Source: an uncultured Cloacibacillus sp.
GTDB taxonomy: Bacteria; Synergistota; Synergistia; Synergistales; Synergistaceae
Assembly (NCBI GenBank): GCA_900545755.1
Contig: URAG01000003.1
Span: 1 to 58,021, forward strand
DNA: 58,021 nt
Direction of reading: 5' to 3'
Positions 7,970 to 16,289 of this stretch are shown piece after piece. The translations under genes and the position numbers were made by a program. The first letter of the stretch is position 1, and each line of letters begins with the position of its first letter. Below the pieces are notes generated by a model. The model saw only the letters and a list, made by a program, of their open reading frames with translations, searched no databases and was not told where the DNA came from.

Positions 7970-9518
7970 CGTCACGCCCGCTGAGCGTCTCAACGACGGT
8001 ATGGACTACTGTCCGACACACCCCGCGGTCGTGCTGGGCCATCATTTCTCGTCGATTGCCGGCGCGGGCCCGATCGTCGGCCCTATAACGGCGGCTTCGA
8101 TGTTCGGATGGCTCCCGACTATAATATGGTGCATATTCGGCTCTATATTCCTCGGCGGCCCGCACGACTTCGGCGCCGTCATGGCCTCAATGCGCCACGA
8201 CGGAAAGTCGATCGGCGAGGTCATCGATCACTGGATAGGACACAAGGCGAAGAAACTCTTCCTTATATTTACGATACTCTCGCTCTTCCTCGTCGTGGCG
8301 GTCTTCACCGTGCTCACTACGGCGACCTTCGTGCTTGACCCGGTCGTCGCATTTGTCAGCTGCATGTATATCCTGCTAGCCGTCATCTCCGGCCTGCTTA
8401 TTTACAGGTTCAACATGAACCTCAAGCTGGTGACGCTGGTAATGCTCGCAATCATCGCGCTCTGCTCAGTCAAAGGCGGCGATTGGCCCTTCGTCGCGGC
8501 CCTTTTCACGCACGACGCCAATACGTGGAACATAGTGCTGGCCGTCTACATCTTCGCGGCCTCCGTTCTTCCCGTGTGGCTGCTGCTGCAGCCGCGCGAC
8601 TATCTTGCATCGTACTTCCTGTATTTCGCGGTGATAATCGGCGCGATCGGCATGATCTTCGGCGGCTCTATGGACAGCGGCGCGGTCCCGACTATAGCGA
8701 AGGATATGCACTGGTTCGGTCTGTCGAAGACCGATATGTGGCCGATGCTTTTCGTCATCGTCGCCTGCGGCGCTATATCCGGCTTCCATTCGCTCGTCGG
8801 TTCCGGCACAACGTCGAAACAGCTTTCACATGAAGCGGACGCACTTCCCGTCGGCTATGCAGCGATGCTTCTCGAAGGCCTCGTCGCAGTCATAGCGCTC
8901 GGCACGATGATGGTAGCGGGCGGTATCCAGAAGGGCGGCCCGGTCGGTACGTTCGCAGCGGGCTTCGGCCAGTTCTGCACGCTGATAGGCATTGATCCAG
9001 TGCTCGGCACACGCCTCGGAGCCATCGCCGTCAACGGCTTCCTGCTCACCTCGCTCGACACCGCGACGCGCCTCGCCCGCTATCAGATACAGGAGCTCTC
9101 CAACTACAAGGTGAACAAGTTCTTCGCGACTGTTATAGCGGTTGCGGTGGCGCTCGTCCTCGTCTACGTAAAGGCCAAGGGGCCCGATGGGAATCCGATA
9201 CCGGCGTGGCAAGTCATTTGGCCCGTATTCGGCGCGTCGAACCAGCTCGTCGCCGCACTCGCGATACTCGGAATAGCGATGTGGATAATCCGCGGCCTCA
9301 AGAAAAAGGCGACCTTCCTGCTCATCCCATTCTGGTTCATGCTCGTCACCAGCATGGCCGGAATCGTCATAGAGATAAAGGCGACAATGACGAGCGGACA
9401 CCCGAACTACATCCTCGCCGTCATTAGCGCGCTGCTCCTCATCCTCGCGCTCCTCATGACGAAAGAGGGGCTTGCGGCGCTCAACCGCGAGAAACGCGGA
9501 GAGTTCATCGAACAGTAA
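7869..9518 (+). CDS. cstA: CstA-family carbon-starvation / pyruvate-peptide transporter
   Basis: Inner-membrane transporter of the CstA family, whose characterised members import pyruvate or peptides. 549 residues with about 14-16 membrane segments. Family hallmarks are visible: RLNDGMDYCPTHPAVVLGHH (about 41-60), AGAGPIVGPI, FGSIFLGGPHDFGA and GFHSLVGSGTTSKQL. The start has GGAGG nine bases upstream. It is shorter than the roughly 700-residue E. coli proteins but normal for anaerobes. A strong terminator follows directly. The preceding 7358 gene is probably co-transcribed. Confidence 0.95.
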   Translation: MFFMMFAVSIICLVLGYIFYGRFMAKVYNLDNHNVTPAERLNDGMDYCPTHPAVVLGHHFSSIAGAGPIVGPITAASMFGWLPTIIWCIFGSIFLGGPHDFGAVMASMRHDGKSIGEVIDHWIGHKAKKLFLIFTILSLFLVVAVFTVLTTATFVLDPVVAFVSCMYILLAVISGLLIYRFNMNLKLVTLVMLAIIALCSVKGGDWPFVAALFTHDANTWNIVLAVYIFAASVLPVWLLLQPRDYLASYFLYFAVIIGAIGMIFGGSMDSGAVPTIAKDMHWFGLSKTDMWPMLFVIVACGAISGFHSLVGSGTTSKQLSHEADALPVGYAAMLLEGLVAVIALGTMMVAGGIQKGGPVGTFAAGFGQFCTLIGIDPVLGTRLGAIAVNGFLLTSLDTATRLARYQIQELSNYKVNKFFATVIAVAVALVLVYVKAKGPDGNPIPAWQVIWPVFGASNQLVAALAILGIAMWIIRGLKKKATFLLIPFWFMLVTSMAGIVIEIKATMTSGHPNYILAVISALLLILALLMTKEGLAALNREKRGEFIEQ

Positions 9519-9550
9519 CGAAACGCGCGAAAGCGCAAAAATATGCGAAC

Positions 9551-9578
9551 AAAAGGGCCGCGTCCGCGGCCCTTTTTT
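9551..9578 (+). terminator. Rho-independent terminator after cstA
   Basis: Near-perfect stem AAAAGGGCCGCG/CGCGGCCCTTTT with a minimal loop, ending in six T. Confidence 0.93.
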
Positions 9579-9671
9579 AATGCACGCGCGGCGTTTGCGG
9601 AGTATTATTGTACAAACATGCGGCGCATAATTCTCACGCCGTAATTTGCCGGTTTGACGGAGGGGTTAAGC

Positions 9672-10085
9672 ATGTGGGCCGTTTACGCTTTATGTTCCGC
9701 GTTTTTTGCGGCTTTAACTTCGATACTTGCGAAGGTCGGGATTGAGGGCGTCAATTCTAATCTTGCTACTGCGGTGCGCACGGCGGTCGTGCTCGTCATG
9801 GCCTGGCTCGTCGTATTCGCGACGGGGAGTGAGGGCGGACTGTGGAGCATAGGGAGAAAAAGCTGGGTATTCCTCGTCCTTTCTGGCCTTGCGACCGGCG
9901 CGTCGTGGCTCTTCTACTTCAAAGCGCTCCAGATTGGCGAAGCGTCGAAAGTCATACCTGTGGACAAATTCAGCGTCGTCCTAGGCATAGTCATGGCCTT
10001 CGTCCTTCTCCACGAGGCCGTTACGGCAAAGACCCTCATCGGCGGCGCACTGATAGCTATAGGGACGTTCGTGCTGATTCTATAG
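9672..10085 (+). CDS. Small EamA (DMT) family membrane transporter
   Basis: 137-residue membrane protein with five hydrophobic segments forming a single EamA repeat (MWAVYALCSAFFAALTSILA at the start, LHEAVTAKTLIGGALIAIGT near the end). Single-repeat members usually dimerise; substrate unknown. The ATG at 9672 is chosen because it has a GGAGGGG Shine-Dalgarno six bases upstream; a TTG at 9654 would overlap that site. The gene stands alone, between the cstA terminator and the arsR promoter. A hairpin (GTGCCGT/ACGGCAC) without a T run follows at about 10107-10138. Confidence 0.82.
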   Translation: MWAVYALCSAFFAALTSILAKVGIEGVNSNLATAVRTAVVLVMAWLVVFATGSEGGLWSIGRKSWVFLVLSGLATGASWLFYFKALQIGEASKVIPVDKFSVVLGIVMAFVLLHEAVTAKTLIGGALIAIGTFVLIL

Positions 10086-10156
10086 ACGTGAAGTTCAGAT
10101 AAATCCGTGCCGTTGTCCCTGCAAACGGATACGGCACCTAATGCACCTATAACATA

Positions 10157-10185
10157 TTGACTTTTATCTATATGACGATTATAAT
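10157..10185 (+). promoter_or_regulatory. Sigma-70-type promoter of the arsR operon
   Basis: TTGACT at 10157-10162, a 17-base spacer and a perfect TATAAT at 10180-10185. The -10 directly abuts the palindromic operator. Confidence 0.88.
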
Positions 10186-10213
10186 CCTCGCATAGATAAT
10201 CATCTATGCGAGG
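10186..10213 (+). promoter_or_regulatory. Palindromic ArsR-type operator overlapping transcript start and ribosome-binding site
   Basis: Perfect 12-bp arms (CCTCGCATAGAT, 10186-10197, and ATCTATGCGAGG, 10202-10213) with a four-base centre. This is the shape of an ArsR/SmtB operator. The right arm contains the GAGG used as Shine-Dalgarno for the GTG start at 10221, so the same repeat could also form an RNA hairpin that hides the ribosome-binding site. Confidence 0.85.
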
Positions 10214-10220
10214 TGATTCT

Positions 10221-10517
10221 GTGAATACTATAGACGTGGCGCTCATTTGTCGCGCTTTGGGAGACAGCAACAGGCTTCAGATAATACAGATGTTGGCAGA
10301 GGGTGAGAAATGCGCCTGCAAGTTGCTCGAGCGTTTTGAGATAACGCAGCCGACTCTTTCGCACCACATGAAAATATTGTGCGAATGCGGCCTCGTAGAA
10401 GCGCGTAAAGAGGGCAAATGGCAGCATTATTCCCTTAATCTCGAAACGTTTCTTGCGTTCAAGCAGTACATCGTCGCCATTATCCGCGACGGAGCGGAAG
10501 GGAGCGTTTCCCGTTGA
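10221..10517 (+). CDS. ArsR/SmtB-family metal(loid)-responsive repressor
   Basis: 98-residue winged-helix repressor. The recognition helix region reads ITQPTLSHHMKIL. Cysteines sit in the classic alpha-3 position as CxC (C31, C33 in EKCACKLL) and again as CEC (C54, C56), consistent with a thiol-binding ligand such as arsenite, an organoarsenical or a soft metal. The GTG at 10221 is preferred because AGGTG precedes it at good spacing; an in-frame ATG at 10206 lies inside the operator. It probably represses its own operon, which continues with a permease (TTGA overlap) and a thioredoxin-like protein. Confidence 0.9.
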   Translation: MNTIDVALICRALGDSNRLQIIQMLAEGEKCACKLLERFEITQPTLSHHMKILCECGLVEARKEGKWQHYSLNLETFLAFKQYIVAIIRDGAEGSVSR

Positions 10518-11515
10518 TTTGGGATTTTGTGCAGAATCAGCTGCTAGGCATGAAATGGCTGAATTCGCTCGTCTCCGCCGTGCTGGCATCCGCAGGCGTC
10601 GACGTTTCGTCGCGTTGGGGCGGGAGCCTGAATTTCTTCATCTACGACGTGATAAAGATTACGGTGCTGCTGTGCGCGCTGATTTTTATCATTTCGTATA
10701 TTCAGAGCTATTTCCCGCCTGAGCGCAGCCGCAGGATAATGGGGCGCTTTCATGGCGTCTGGGCGAACTGCGCGGCCGCGTTGCTCGGCACGGTCACTCC
10801 CTTCTGCTCCTGCTCGTCCATCCCGCTCTTTATCGGATTCACCAGCGCGGGGCTGCCGCTAGGCGTAACCTTCTCTTTCTTGATTTCGTCGCCGATGGTG
10901 GATTTAGGGAGCCTCGTAATATTGACCGGGATATTCGGGCTTAAAGTCGCGGCCGCATATGTGGTGCTTGGCCTGATTATCGCCATCGCCGGGGGAACGC
11001 TTATCGAGCGGATGCGCATGGAATCATACGTCGAAGATTTCATACGCGGCATAAAAGCGGCGGAGGGAGGCGCAGCCGAGCCCTCGAGACGTGAGAGGCT
11101 GCTTTACGCCCGCGGGCAGACGGTGTTCACCTTGAAGAAGGTTTTCCCATACGTCGTAATAGGCGTGGGCATAGGCGCGTTTATCCACAACTGGCTTCCG
11201 CAGAATTGGATTGAAAGCGTGCTCGGCGGCGGCAATCCTTTCGGCGTCGTGCTGGCGGTGCTTGTCGGTATCCCGATGTACGGAGACATTTTCGGCACTA
11301 TCCCGGTCGCAGAAGCGCTGTTGTATAAGGGCGCGCGCCTCGGCACTGTGCTGAGCTTCATGATGGCGGTGACGACGCTTTCTCTGCCATCTCTCGTTAT
11401 GCTGCGAAAAGCGATAAAACCGCGCCTGTTGTGGACTTTCGTCGCCGTGTGCACGGTGGGCATAATCGCAGTCGGTTATATATTCAACGCGGCGCAGCCG
11501 TTATTTATCAGATAA
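10514..11515 (+). CDS. ArsP/YraQ-type (DUF318) permease
   Basis: 333-residue inner-membrane protein with about 8 helices and the family signature TPFCSCSSIPLF (about 95-106), whose cysteines are thought to take part in substrate handling. Relatives include ArsP, which exports trivalent methylarsenicals, and a metal-efflux branch; I cannot tell which applies. The TTG start overlaps the arsR stop (TTGA). A cytoplasmic loop of about 50 charged residues splits two four-helix halves. The context of a Cys-containing ArsR and a CxxC redox protein supports efflux or detoxification of a thiol-reactive species. Confidence 0.85.
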   Translation: MIWDFVQNQLLGMKWLNSLVSAVLASAGVDVSSRWGGSLNFFIYDVIKITVLLCALIFIISYIQSYFPPERSRRIMGRFHGVWANCAAALLGTVTPFCSCSSIPLFIGFTSAGLPLGVTFSFLISSPMVDLGSLVILTGIFGLKVAAAYVVLGLIIAIAGGTLIERMRMESYVEDFIRGIKAAEGGAAEPSRRERLLYARGQTVFTLKKVFPYVVIGVGIGAFIHNWLPQNWIESVLGGGNPFGVVLAVLVGIPMYGDIFGTIPVAEALLYKGARLGTVLSFMMAVTTLSLPSLVMLRKAIKPRLLWTFVAVCTVGIIAVGYIFNAAQPLFIR

Positions 11516-11535
11516 AAGAAAGGAAATGATGATCA

Positions 11536-11835
11536 ATGGGATTGTTCAGCGGGAAAAAAGAAAATACAGCATCTAACGCAGGAGATTCCGGCGCAGCGGT
11601 GAAGGTGCTTGGCACCGGTTGCGCGAGATGCAGGGAGCTTGACGCATCTGTAAGGTCCGTAATCGAGGAGCTTGGGCTGCCTCTCTCCGTCGAACATATA
11701 ACAGATTTTCCCAGCATAGCGGCCTACGGCGTAATGTCGATGCCGGCGCTCGTCGTAAACGGCAAGGTCGTCGTATGCGGGCGCGTGCCGGACAGGAACG
11801 AGCTGAAAAAACTGCTCTCCTGCGTTGCAAAATAG
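11536..11835 (+). CDS. Thioredoxin-like small redox protein (thioredoxin_3 family)
   Basis: 99-residue cytoplasmic protein of the TM0996/MTH895 glutaredoxin-like family. After a polar 20-residue leader comes a short thioredoxin fold with CARC (C29, C32) at the head of helix 1 and the cis-proline loop SMPALVV. Such proteins often travel with ArsP/YraQ permeases. It lies 20 bases after the permease gene and ends the operon. Likely role: reduction or delivery of the permease substrate, by inference from this association. Confidence 0.88.
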   Translation: MGLFSGKKENTASNAGDSGAAVKVLGTGCARCRELDASVRSVIEELGLPLSVEHITDFPSIAAYGVMSMPALVVNGKVVVCGRVPDRNELKKLLSCVAK

Positions 11836-11852
11836 CGTCTTCAATATCAGAC

Positions 11853-11904
11853 CGGCGGAGCGCCCCTCGTCGCATTTTTTGCAGGCTGGGGCGCTCCGCC
11901 GTTT
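11853..11904 (+). terminator. Terminator-like hairpin after the arsR operon
   Basis: Fourteen-base-pair perfect stem (CGGCGGAGCGCCCC, 11853-11866, with 11888-11901), a 21-base loop and only a short TTT tail. It may also serve convergent transcription. Confidence 0.75.
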
Positions 11905-12240
11905 GGGTACTTTGCGTATAAATTTACTTGTCACTTTTTACTCTATACGTATTCGTAAATATTTATACTAGCGGCTGTTTCCCATTAACCGCCTATACCC
12001 CATAGATACGTTGTAATACGCTCTTCACGATACCACGCCATACTAGAGTAGACTATTAACTTATTCACCAACATATTCTTCCGGCACACGAGGTGAATCT
12101 ACCTATCTTATATACTTTCATAGCCTCGGCCTATATGCGCACTGCAAACATAATCATAGCTTTTATATAAAGTTAAAGGGGTATATATATCCCGGCAAAC
12201 AGCCATAAAGAGTTGACGTTTACAGCTATTTTTTACACAT
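11905..12240. other. A+T-rich gene-free stretch between convergent operons
   Basis: About 336 bases, far richer in A+T than the surrounding genes, with frequent TATA-like words. I see no open frame with coding character, no RNA gene and no mobile-element ends. Confidence 0.5.
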
Positions 12241-12280
12241 AAAAAATAAGAGGCCCTAAGAGATTCCTCCTAGGCCTCTT
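12241..12280 (-). terminator. Rho-independent terminator after the TRAP operon
   Basis: Stem AAGAGGCC/GGCCTCTT (12248-12255 with 12273-12280). On the minus strand the stem is followed by ATTTTTT. Confidence 0.88.
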
Positions 12281-12298
12281 TATATATGCTAGGACTGA

Positions 12299-13597
12299 CT
12301 ACATCAATCCCATAAGCTTAGGCAGGAAGAGCGTAAGCTGCGGGAAAATCGATAGGATAATTAGCCCGACCAGCATAGCCAACAGCATAGGCATGACAGG
12401 AGGAGTCAATTCTTCTATGCTTATATCGCTGATTTTACAACCAACGTACAAACTGACTGCGACAGGAGGCGTGACGCACCCAATCGCGACCATTATCGCC
12501 AGCATTACGCCGAACCAAATCGGATCCCATCCAAAGTTCGCCATTATCGGCATAATGAGCGGCAGGAACACGTACATCAGCGAAATCGCATCCAGCAGCA
12601 TGCCGCCGAGGAAGAGGATAAAATAAATCATCAGAAGCGTAACATATTCGTTGCTGGAAATACCGAGCAGCAGCGCAGAGGTCTTCTCAACGAGACCGAC
12701 GCTGTCGCTGACCCACGAATAGAGGCCTGCACAGGCGGTTATAAACATGACTGTCGCCGATCCTATAAGCGTATCGACCAGTATCTCATATATCACCTTA
12801 ATCGAGAGTGAGCGGTAGACTACCGCACCTACAAACAGACCGTAGAAACAGGCCACGGCCGCCGCTTCCGTAGGAGTGAATATTCCACCATATATACCGC
12901 CGAGAATTATGACCGGCACCATCAGCGCAAAGAACGCGTCTTTAAACGCACGGAACAAATCGCCTTTTTCTCTTACGATTGTGTCGCCGTGGTAGCCGTG
13001 TTTTCTGGAACTGAGGTAGACGGAAATTATAAGACAAAACGCAATTAAAAATCCCGGCAGGAATCCTGCTGCGAATATCGCGCCTATCGATACGCCCGTG
13101 ATAACCCCGTACATTATGAAGGCGATGCTCGGCGGGATGATCGACGACAGGCCGGATGCCACAGATACGACTGCCGTAGCGAAAGGTTTATTGTAGCCGG
13201 ACTCCACCATTCCAGGAATCAGTATTACGCCCAGCGCCGCTACAGTAGCCGCAGGAGACCCGCTGACGGCCCCCCAGAAGGCCGAGACGATAACCGTCGC
13301 AATTGCAAGACCGCCGGTCAGATGGCCGAAGCCGAGACGAATCAGGTTGATTATCCTTGTAGCGATTCCTGCTCTGCTCATTATGTTACCCGCCAGTATA
13401 AAGAACGGAATCGCAAGCAGAGGGAACTTCGCTATATTTGCAAAAAAGTTATAGCTGGTCATCGGCAGGCCGAGATCGCACTTCCACGCGACCACTAGCG
13501 ACGCCGTTCCGATTGCAATCGCGATAGGAACCTTGGTTATCAACAGCGCTAAAAAAATTATTACAGTCCAAAACGCCGGATCATAAAAAATATCCAT
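12299..13597 (-). CDS. dctM: TRAP transporter large membrane subunit DctM
   Basis: 432-residue translocating subunit of a TRAP transporter, 12 or so membrane segments, using a sodium or proton gradient. DctM landmarks are visible: IPFFILAGNIMSRAGI (about 60-76), SAFWGAVSGSPAATVAALG (about 105-123), and near the C-terminus GCVTPPVAVSLYVGCKIS. Last gene of the six-gene sugar-acid module, 14 bases after dctQ. The binding protein dctP is in the same operon, so the system is complete. Confidence 0.95.
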   Translation of the reverse strand: MDIFYDPAFWTVIIFLALLITKVPIAIAIGTASLVVAWKCDLGLPMTSYNFFANIAKFPLLAIPFFILAGNIMSRAGIATRIINLIRLGFGHLTGGLAIATVIVSAFWGAVSGSPAATVAALGVILIPGMVESGYNKPFATAVVSVASGLSSIIPPSIAFIMYGVITGVSIGAIFAAGFLPGFLIAFCLIISVYLSSRKHGYHGDTIVREKGDLFRAFKDAFFALMVPVIILGGIYGGIFTPTEAAAVACFYGLFVGAVVYRSLSIKVIYEILVDTLIGSATVMFITACAGLYSWVSDSVGLVEKTSALLLGISSNEYVTLLMIYFILFLGGMLLDAISLMYVFLPLIMPIMANFGWDPIWFGVMLAIMVAIGCVTPPVAVSLYVGCKISDISIEELTPPVMPMLLAMLVGLIILSIFPQLTLFLPKLMGLM

Positions 13598-13611
13598 AAG
13601 CTTGCACCCTT

Positions 13612-14079
13612 CTAATAGTTGTCAGTCTTTAAATCTGAATATAAGCGAACCAGGATTCGCACCATAGTCAATATTGAAATCAAAGGCATCGAGACTGTGA
13701 AGTACCACACGGGAAGCCCTGTCGCCTCAGTTGTAACCCCCATCAGCATCTCGTCGCAGACCTCAAGGTATCCGTAGTACATTAATGCCACAAAGAACAG
13801 CATGCTCACCAGCATGATAAAAATATACAGATATTTTCTGACGGATTTTGGAAAACGCTCGTACAATAGTGAGACGCACATATTACTGCCATGTTTAAAC
13901 GCGCTTGAAACGCCAAGAAGTGTAGCCCATACGAACATATACAGCGTAAGCTCTTCTGTGAACGCTATTGAGAAATGGAAAAAATATCTCGTTATAACGT
14001 TGATAAAACTTATCGTAGCCATAAGAGCAAGAAAGATTGCCCCTAAAAGTTCTTCTATATGGTCAAGCCAGTATTTCAT
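13612..14079 (-). CDS. dctQ: TRAP transporter small membrane subunit DctQ
   Basis: 155 residues from the ATG at 14079, which has GGAGGGA seven bases upstream; an upstream in-frame start at 14118 lacks such a site. Four hydrophobic segments (about 10-32, 46-64, 85-107 and 125-145) with the DctQ pattern FTEELTLYMFVWATLLGVS in the second. It partners DctM. It follows dctP after a gap that contains an 11-bp inverted repeat. Confidence 0.93.
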   Translation of the reverse strand: MKYWLDHIEELLGAIFLALMATISFINVITRYFFHFSIAFTEELTLYMFVWATLLGVSSAFKHGSNMCVSLLYERFPKSVRKYLYIFIMLVSMLFFVALMYYGYLEVCDEMLMGVTTEATGLPVWYFTVSMPLISILTMVRILVRLYSDLKTDNY

Positions 14080-14094
14080 AGTAATCCCTCCAGT

Positions 14095-14134
14095 TGAATA
14101 CAGCCAGCGTAGCTGCATGCGCCGGCTGTATTCA
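14095..14134 (-). promoter_or_regulatory. Inverted repeat between dctP and dctQ
   Basis: Perfect 11-bp arms (TGAATACAGCC, 14095-14105, and GGCTGTATTCA, 14124-14134). No T run, so more likely a 3'-end stabiliser or attenuator for the abundant dctP message than a full terminator. Confidence 0.65.
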
Positions 14135-14145
14135 TCATATGTTGC

Positions 14146-15237
14146 TTATCTGACGGAAGCCATGTCCTCTTGGGCAAGCTTAATCAGATCTTCGCCTATT
14201 ATCTTAGTCCACTTATCGTAGACGCTGTTTACCTTTTCTCTGAAGGGCTTTATATCGTCGGCGGAAAGAATATTCAGCTGCGTTCCGTGCTCTGTCAAAT
14301 ACGCTCTCGGGTCGATGGCGCCTTCGGAGTTATCCGCGGGCATGAGACCTTTCTCGGTCAGCCATTTTTCAGCCGTGCCGTCGTCAAGGTTGAGGCGGCT
14401 AAGGCATCTATTGTACATGCCGGCCTCTTCAGCACATTCAGCTATAATTTTCTGAATGTCTGCGGGGAAAGAATTCCAGATTTTCTTGTTCACCGTATAT
14501 ACGATAGGATCTATCCAGTAGCTCCATTCTGTAACATACTTCTGGAATTCATAGACTTTGTACGAAATGATGTATGAATATGGATTTTCATGCCCGTCAA
14601 CTACATTCTGCTGCAAAGAGGTCACCGTCTCGTTCCAGTTAATGTTGACGGGGTTTGCTCCGAGTGCTTTGAACACATCAAGCAGGATTGGGCTGCCGAC
14701 TACACGTATCTTCAAGTTCTGAAGGTCTTCCGGTGTTTTGATCGGGCGGACGTTGTTGGTAAGCTCACGAGCCCCCTGTTCGCCCCATCCAATTACCTCG
14801 ATGCCCATCTTACTGAGACGCGCTTTAAGCTCAGCCCCAGCTTTGCCGTTTTCTATCGCGTCAAGCGCCTTGTATTTGTTGGGCTCGGAAGAGACGAACC
14901 ACGGCAGAAGGAACAAGTTGCCGGCGGGGAACTGCGGAGCCCAATTCATGAAGGTCGATATTGAAAAGTCGCCCACTCCGTTCCTCATAAGCATAAATTC
15001 ATTGGATGCCTTACCGGCAAAAAGCGAGCCGTTCCAGTAAACTTTGATGTTTACCTTTCCGCCGGTCTTTTTCTTTACCTGTTCAGCAAAGTAAGCAACC
15101 GCCTTGCCTGGAGGCGTTATCTCAGAGACATTCGTGCTCATCTTGTATTCCGCCTTAAACTGCTCCGCTGCAAAGGCAGAGCCGGCGACTCCCAGCAGCG
15201 CCGCCACCATTGTTGCACAGACTAACTTCTTAAACAT
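14146..15237 (-). CDS. dctP: TRAP transporter periplasmic binding protein DctP
   Basis: 363-residue secreted receptor of the TRAP importer. A signal peptide (MFKKLVCATMVAALLGVAG, then SAFAAEQF) precedes a DctP domain with KKKTGGKVNIKVYWNGSL and LKIRVVGSPILLDVFKALGA, the region carrying the conserved arginine that usually binds a ligand carboxylate. Start supported by AGGAGG. Located between the D-2-hydroxyacid dehydrogenase and dctQ, so the ligand is probably a sugar acid or related carboxylate. Confidence 0.94.
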   Translation of the reverse strand: MFKKLVCATMVAALLGVAGSAFAAEQFKAEYKMSTNVSEITPPGKAVAYFAEQVKKKTGGKVNIKVYWNGSLFAGKASNEFMLMRNGVGDFSISTFMNWAPQFPAGNLFLLPWFVSSEPNKYKALDAIENGKAGAELKARLSKMGIEVIGWGEQGARELTNNVRPIKTPEDLQNLKIRVVGSPILLDVFKALGANPVNINWNETVTSLQQNVVDGHENPYSYIISYKVYEFQKYVTEWSYWIDPIVYTVNKKIWNSFPADIQKIIAECAEEAGMYNRCLSRLNLDDGTAEKWLTEKGLMPADNSEGAIDPRAYLTEHGTQLNILSADDIKPFREKVNSVYDKWTKIIGEDLIKLAQEDMASVR

Positions 15238-15280
15238 ATTCCCTACCTCCTGATTGTTTTATAAGCAGCGCCAGCAAAAT

Positions 15281-16252
15281 TTATTTACAGGCGACTACGT
15301 TCTTTAACGGTTTCCCTTCGATAAGGTTGTCGATATTGTGCGCTATCACGCCGTACCTGCGCCACGTGAGCTCTTTAGTCCAAGCGCACGAGTGCGGCGT
15401 GCATATCACATTAGGCATTGATTCGAATGGATAGTCCGCTGGAGCCACTTTGTCATCCGATGTCTTTGGATAGCGCCACCATACGTCAAGCACTGCCCCG
15501 GCAATCTTTCCGGCAGAGAGCGCCTCGTACAGGTCTTTTTCAGCCACGATAGGCCCGCGCGACACATTGACCAATACAGCATCCTTTTTCATTGCGTCGA
15601 ATACGTCGCGATTAATCATTGACTTCGTCTCGTCTGTCAACGGACACGTAACGACAAGAAAATCCGCCTTTCCCAATACTGTATCAATCTCTTCATTTTT
15701 CAATAATATATCTGCCAATCCCTCTTTATCTGCCGCGTATTTGTCAACCGCCGCGATGTGCATACCGAACGCCCTCGCCCTTCTGGCAATTTCACGGCCT
15801 ATACCGCCGAACCCCACAAGCACAAGATGCTTGCCGAACAGTTCTCCATGCGGCACACGCGACAGATATTCACCGCTCCACTTCTCGAACGAGAAGTTCT
15901 TTCTCATTGCCGAGAGACGGATTTCCCATTCTAGCATGGCGAGCATCACATATTCCGCTATCGGAATTTGATGTTCGTAAACGTTACATACAATGGCGTC
16001 CGGCGGCACGGCAGACATATCTATCCCGTCAAGGCCTGCGCCCGGCACATGCAGAAGCCTAAATTTTAAATTATGCGGCTGCGGGCGGCTGAATTTCAAC
16101 GTTACGACGACATCGTCTTCCGAAATTATGCCGTCGTATTCTGAAGAAAAAGCTGCCTCCGAGGGAAGCGCAACAACTTCAAGCCGGTGTTCGGATTGGG
16201 CTGTCAACTCGTCCTTGTGTTTTGCCGCTTCTCCTATCATGACGACTTTCAT
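15281..16252 (-). CDS. D-isomer-specific 2-hydroxyacid dehydrogenase
   Basis: NAD(P)-dependent cytoplasmic reductase/dehydrogenase for a 2-keto or 2-hydroxy acid, 323 residues from the ATG at 16252 (an in-frame TTG lies six bases upstream). The Rossmann motif GFGGIG is near residue 145, followed by the catalytic arginine in NVSRGP and the histidine in CTPHSCAW, with an unusual DVWWRYP between them. Members reduce glyoxylate, hydroxypyruvate or keto sugar acids; specificity cannot be read here. Third gene of the operon, after the enolase-superfamily and alcohol dehydrogenase genes. Confidence 0.88.
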   Translation of the reverse strand: MKVVMIGEAAKHKDELTAQSEHRLEVVALPSEAAFSSEYDGIISEDDVVVTLKFSRPQPHNLKFRLLHVPGAGLDGIDMSAVPPDAIVCNVYEHQIPIAEYVMLAMLEWEIRLSAMRKNFSFEKWSGEYLSRVPHGELFGKHLVLVGFGGIGREIARRARAFGMHIAAVDKYAADKEGLADILLKNEEIDTVLGKADFLVVTCPLTDETKSMINRDVFDAMKKDAVLVNVSRGPIVAEKDLYEALSAGKIAGAVLDVWWRYPKTSDDKVAPADYPFESMPNVICTPHSCAWTKELTWRRYGVIAHNIDNLIEGKPLKNVVACK

Positions 16253-16289
16253 ACTCAAAGTACCTTCTTAAACCTTTGCAAGCGGGAGG

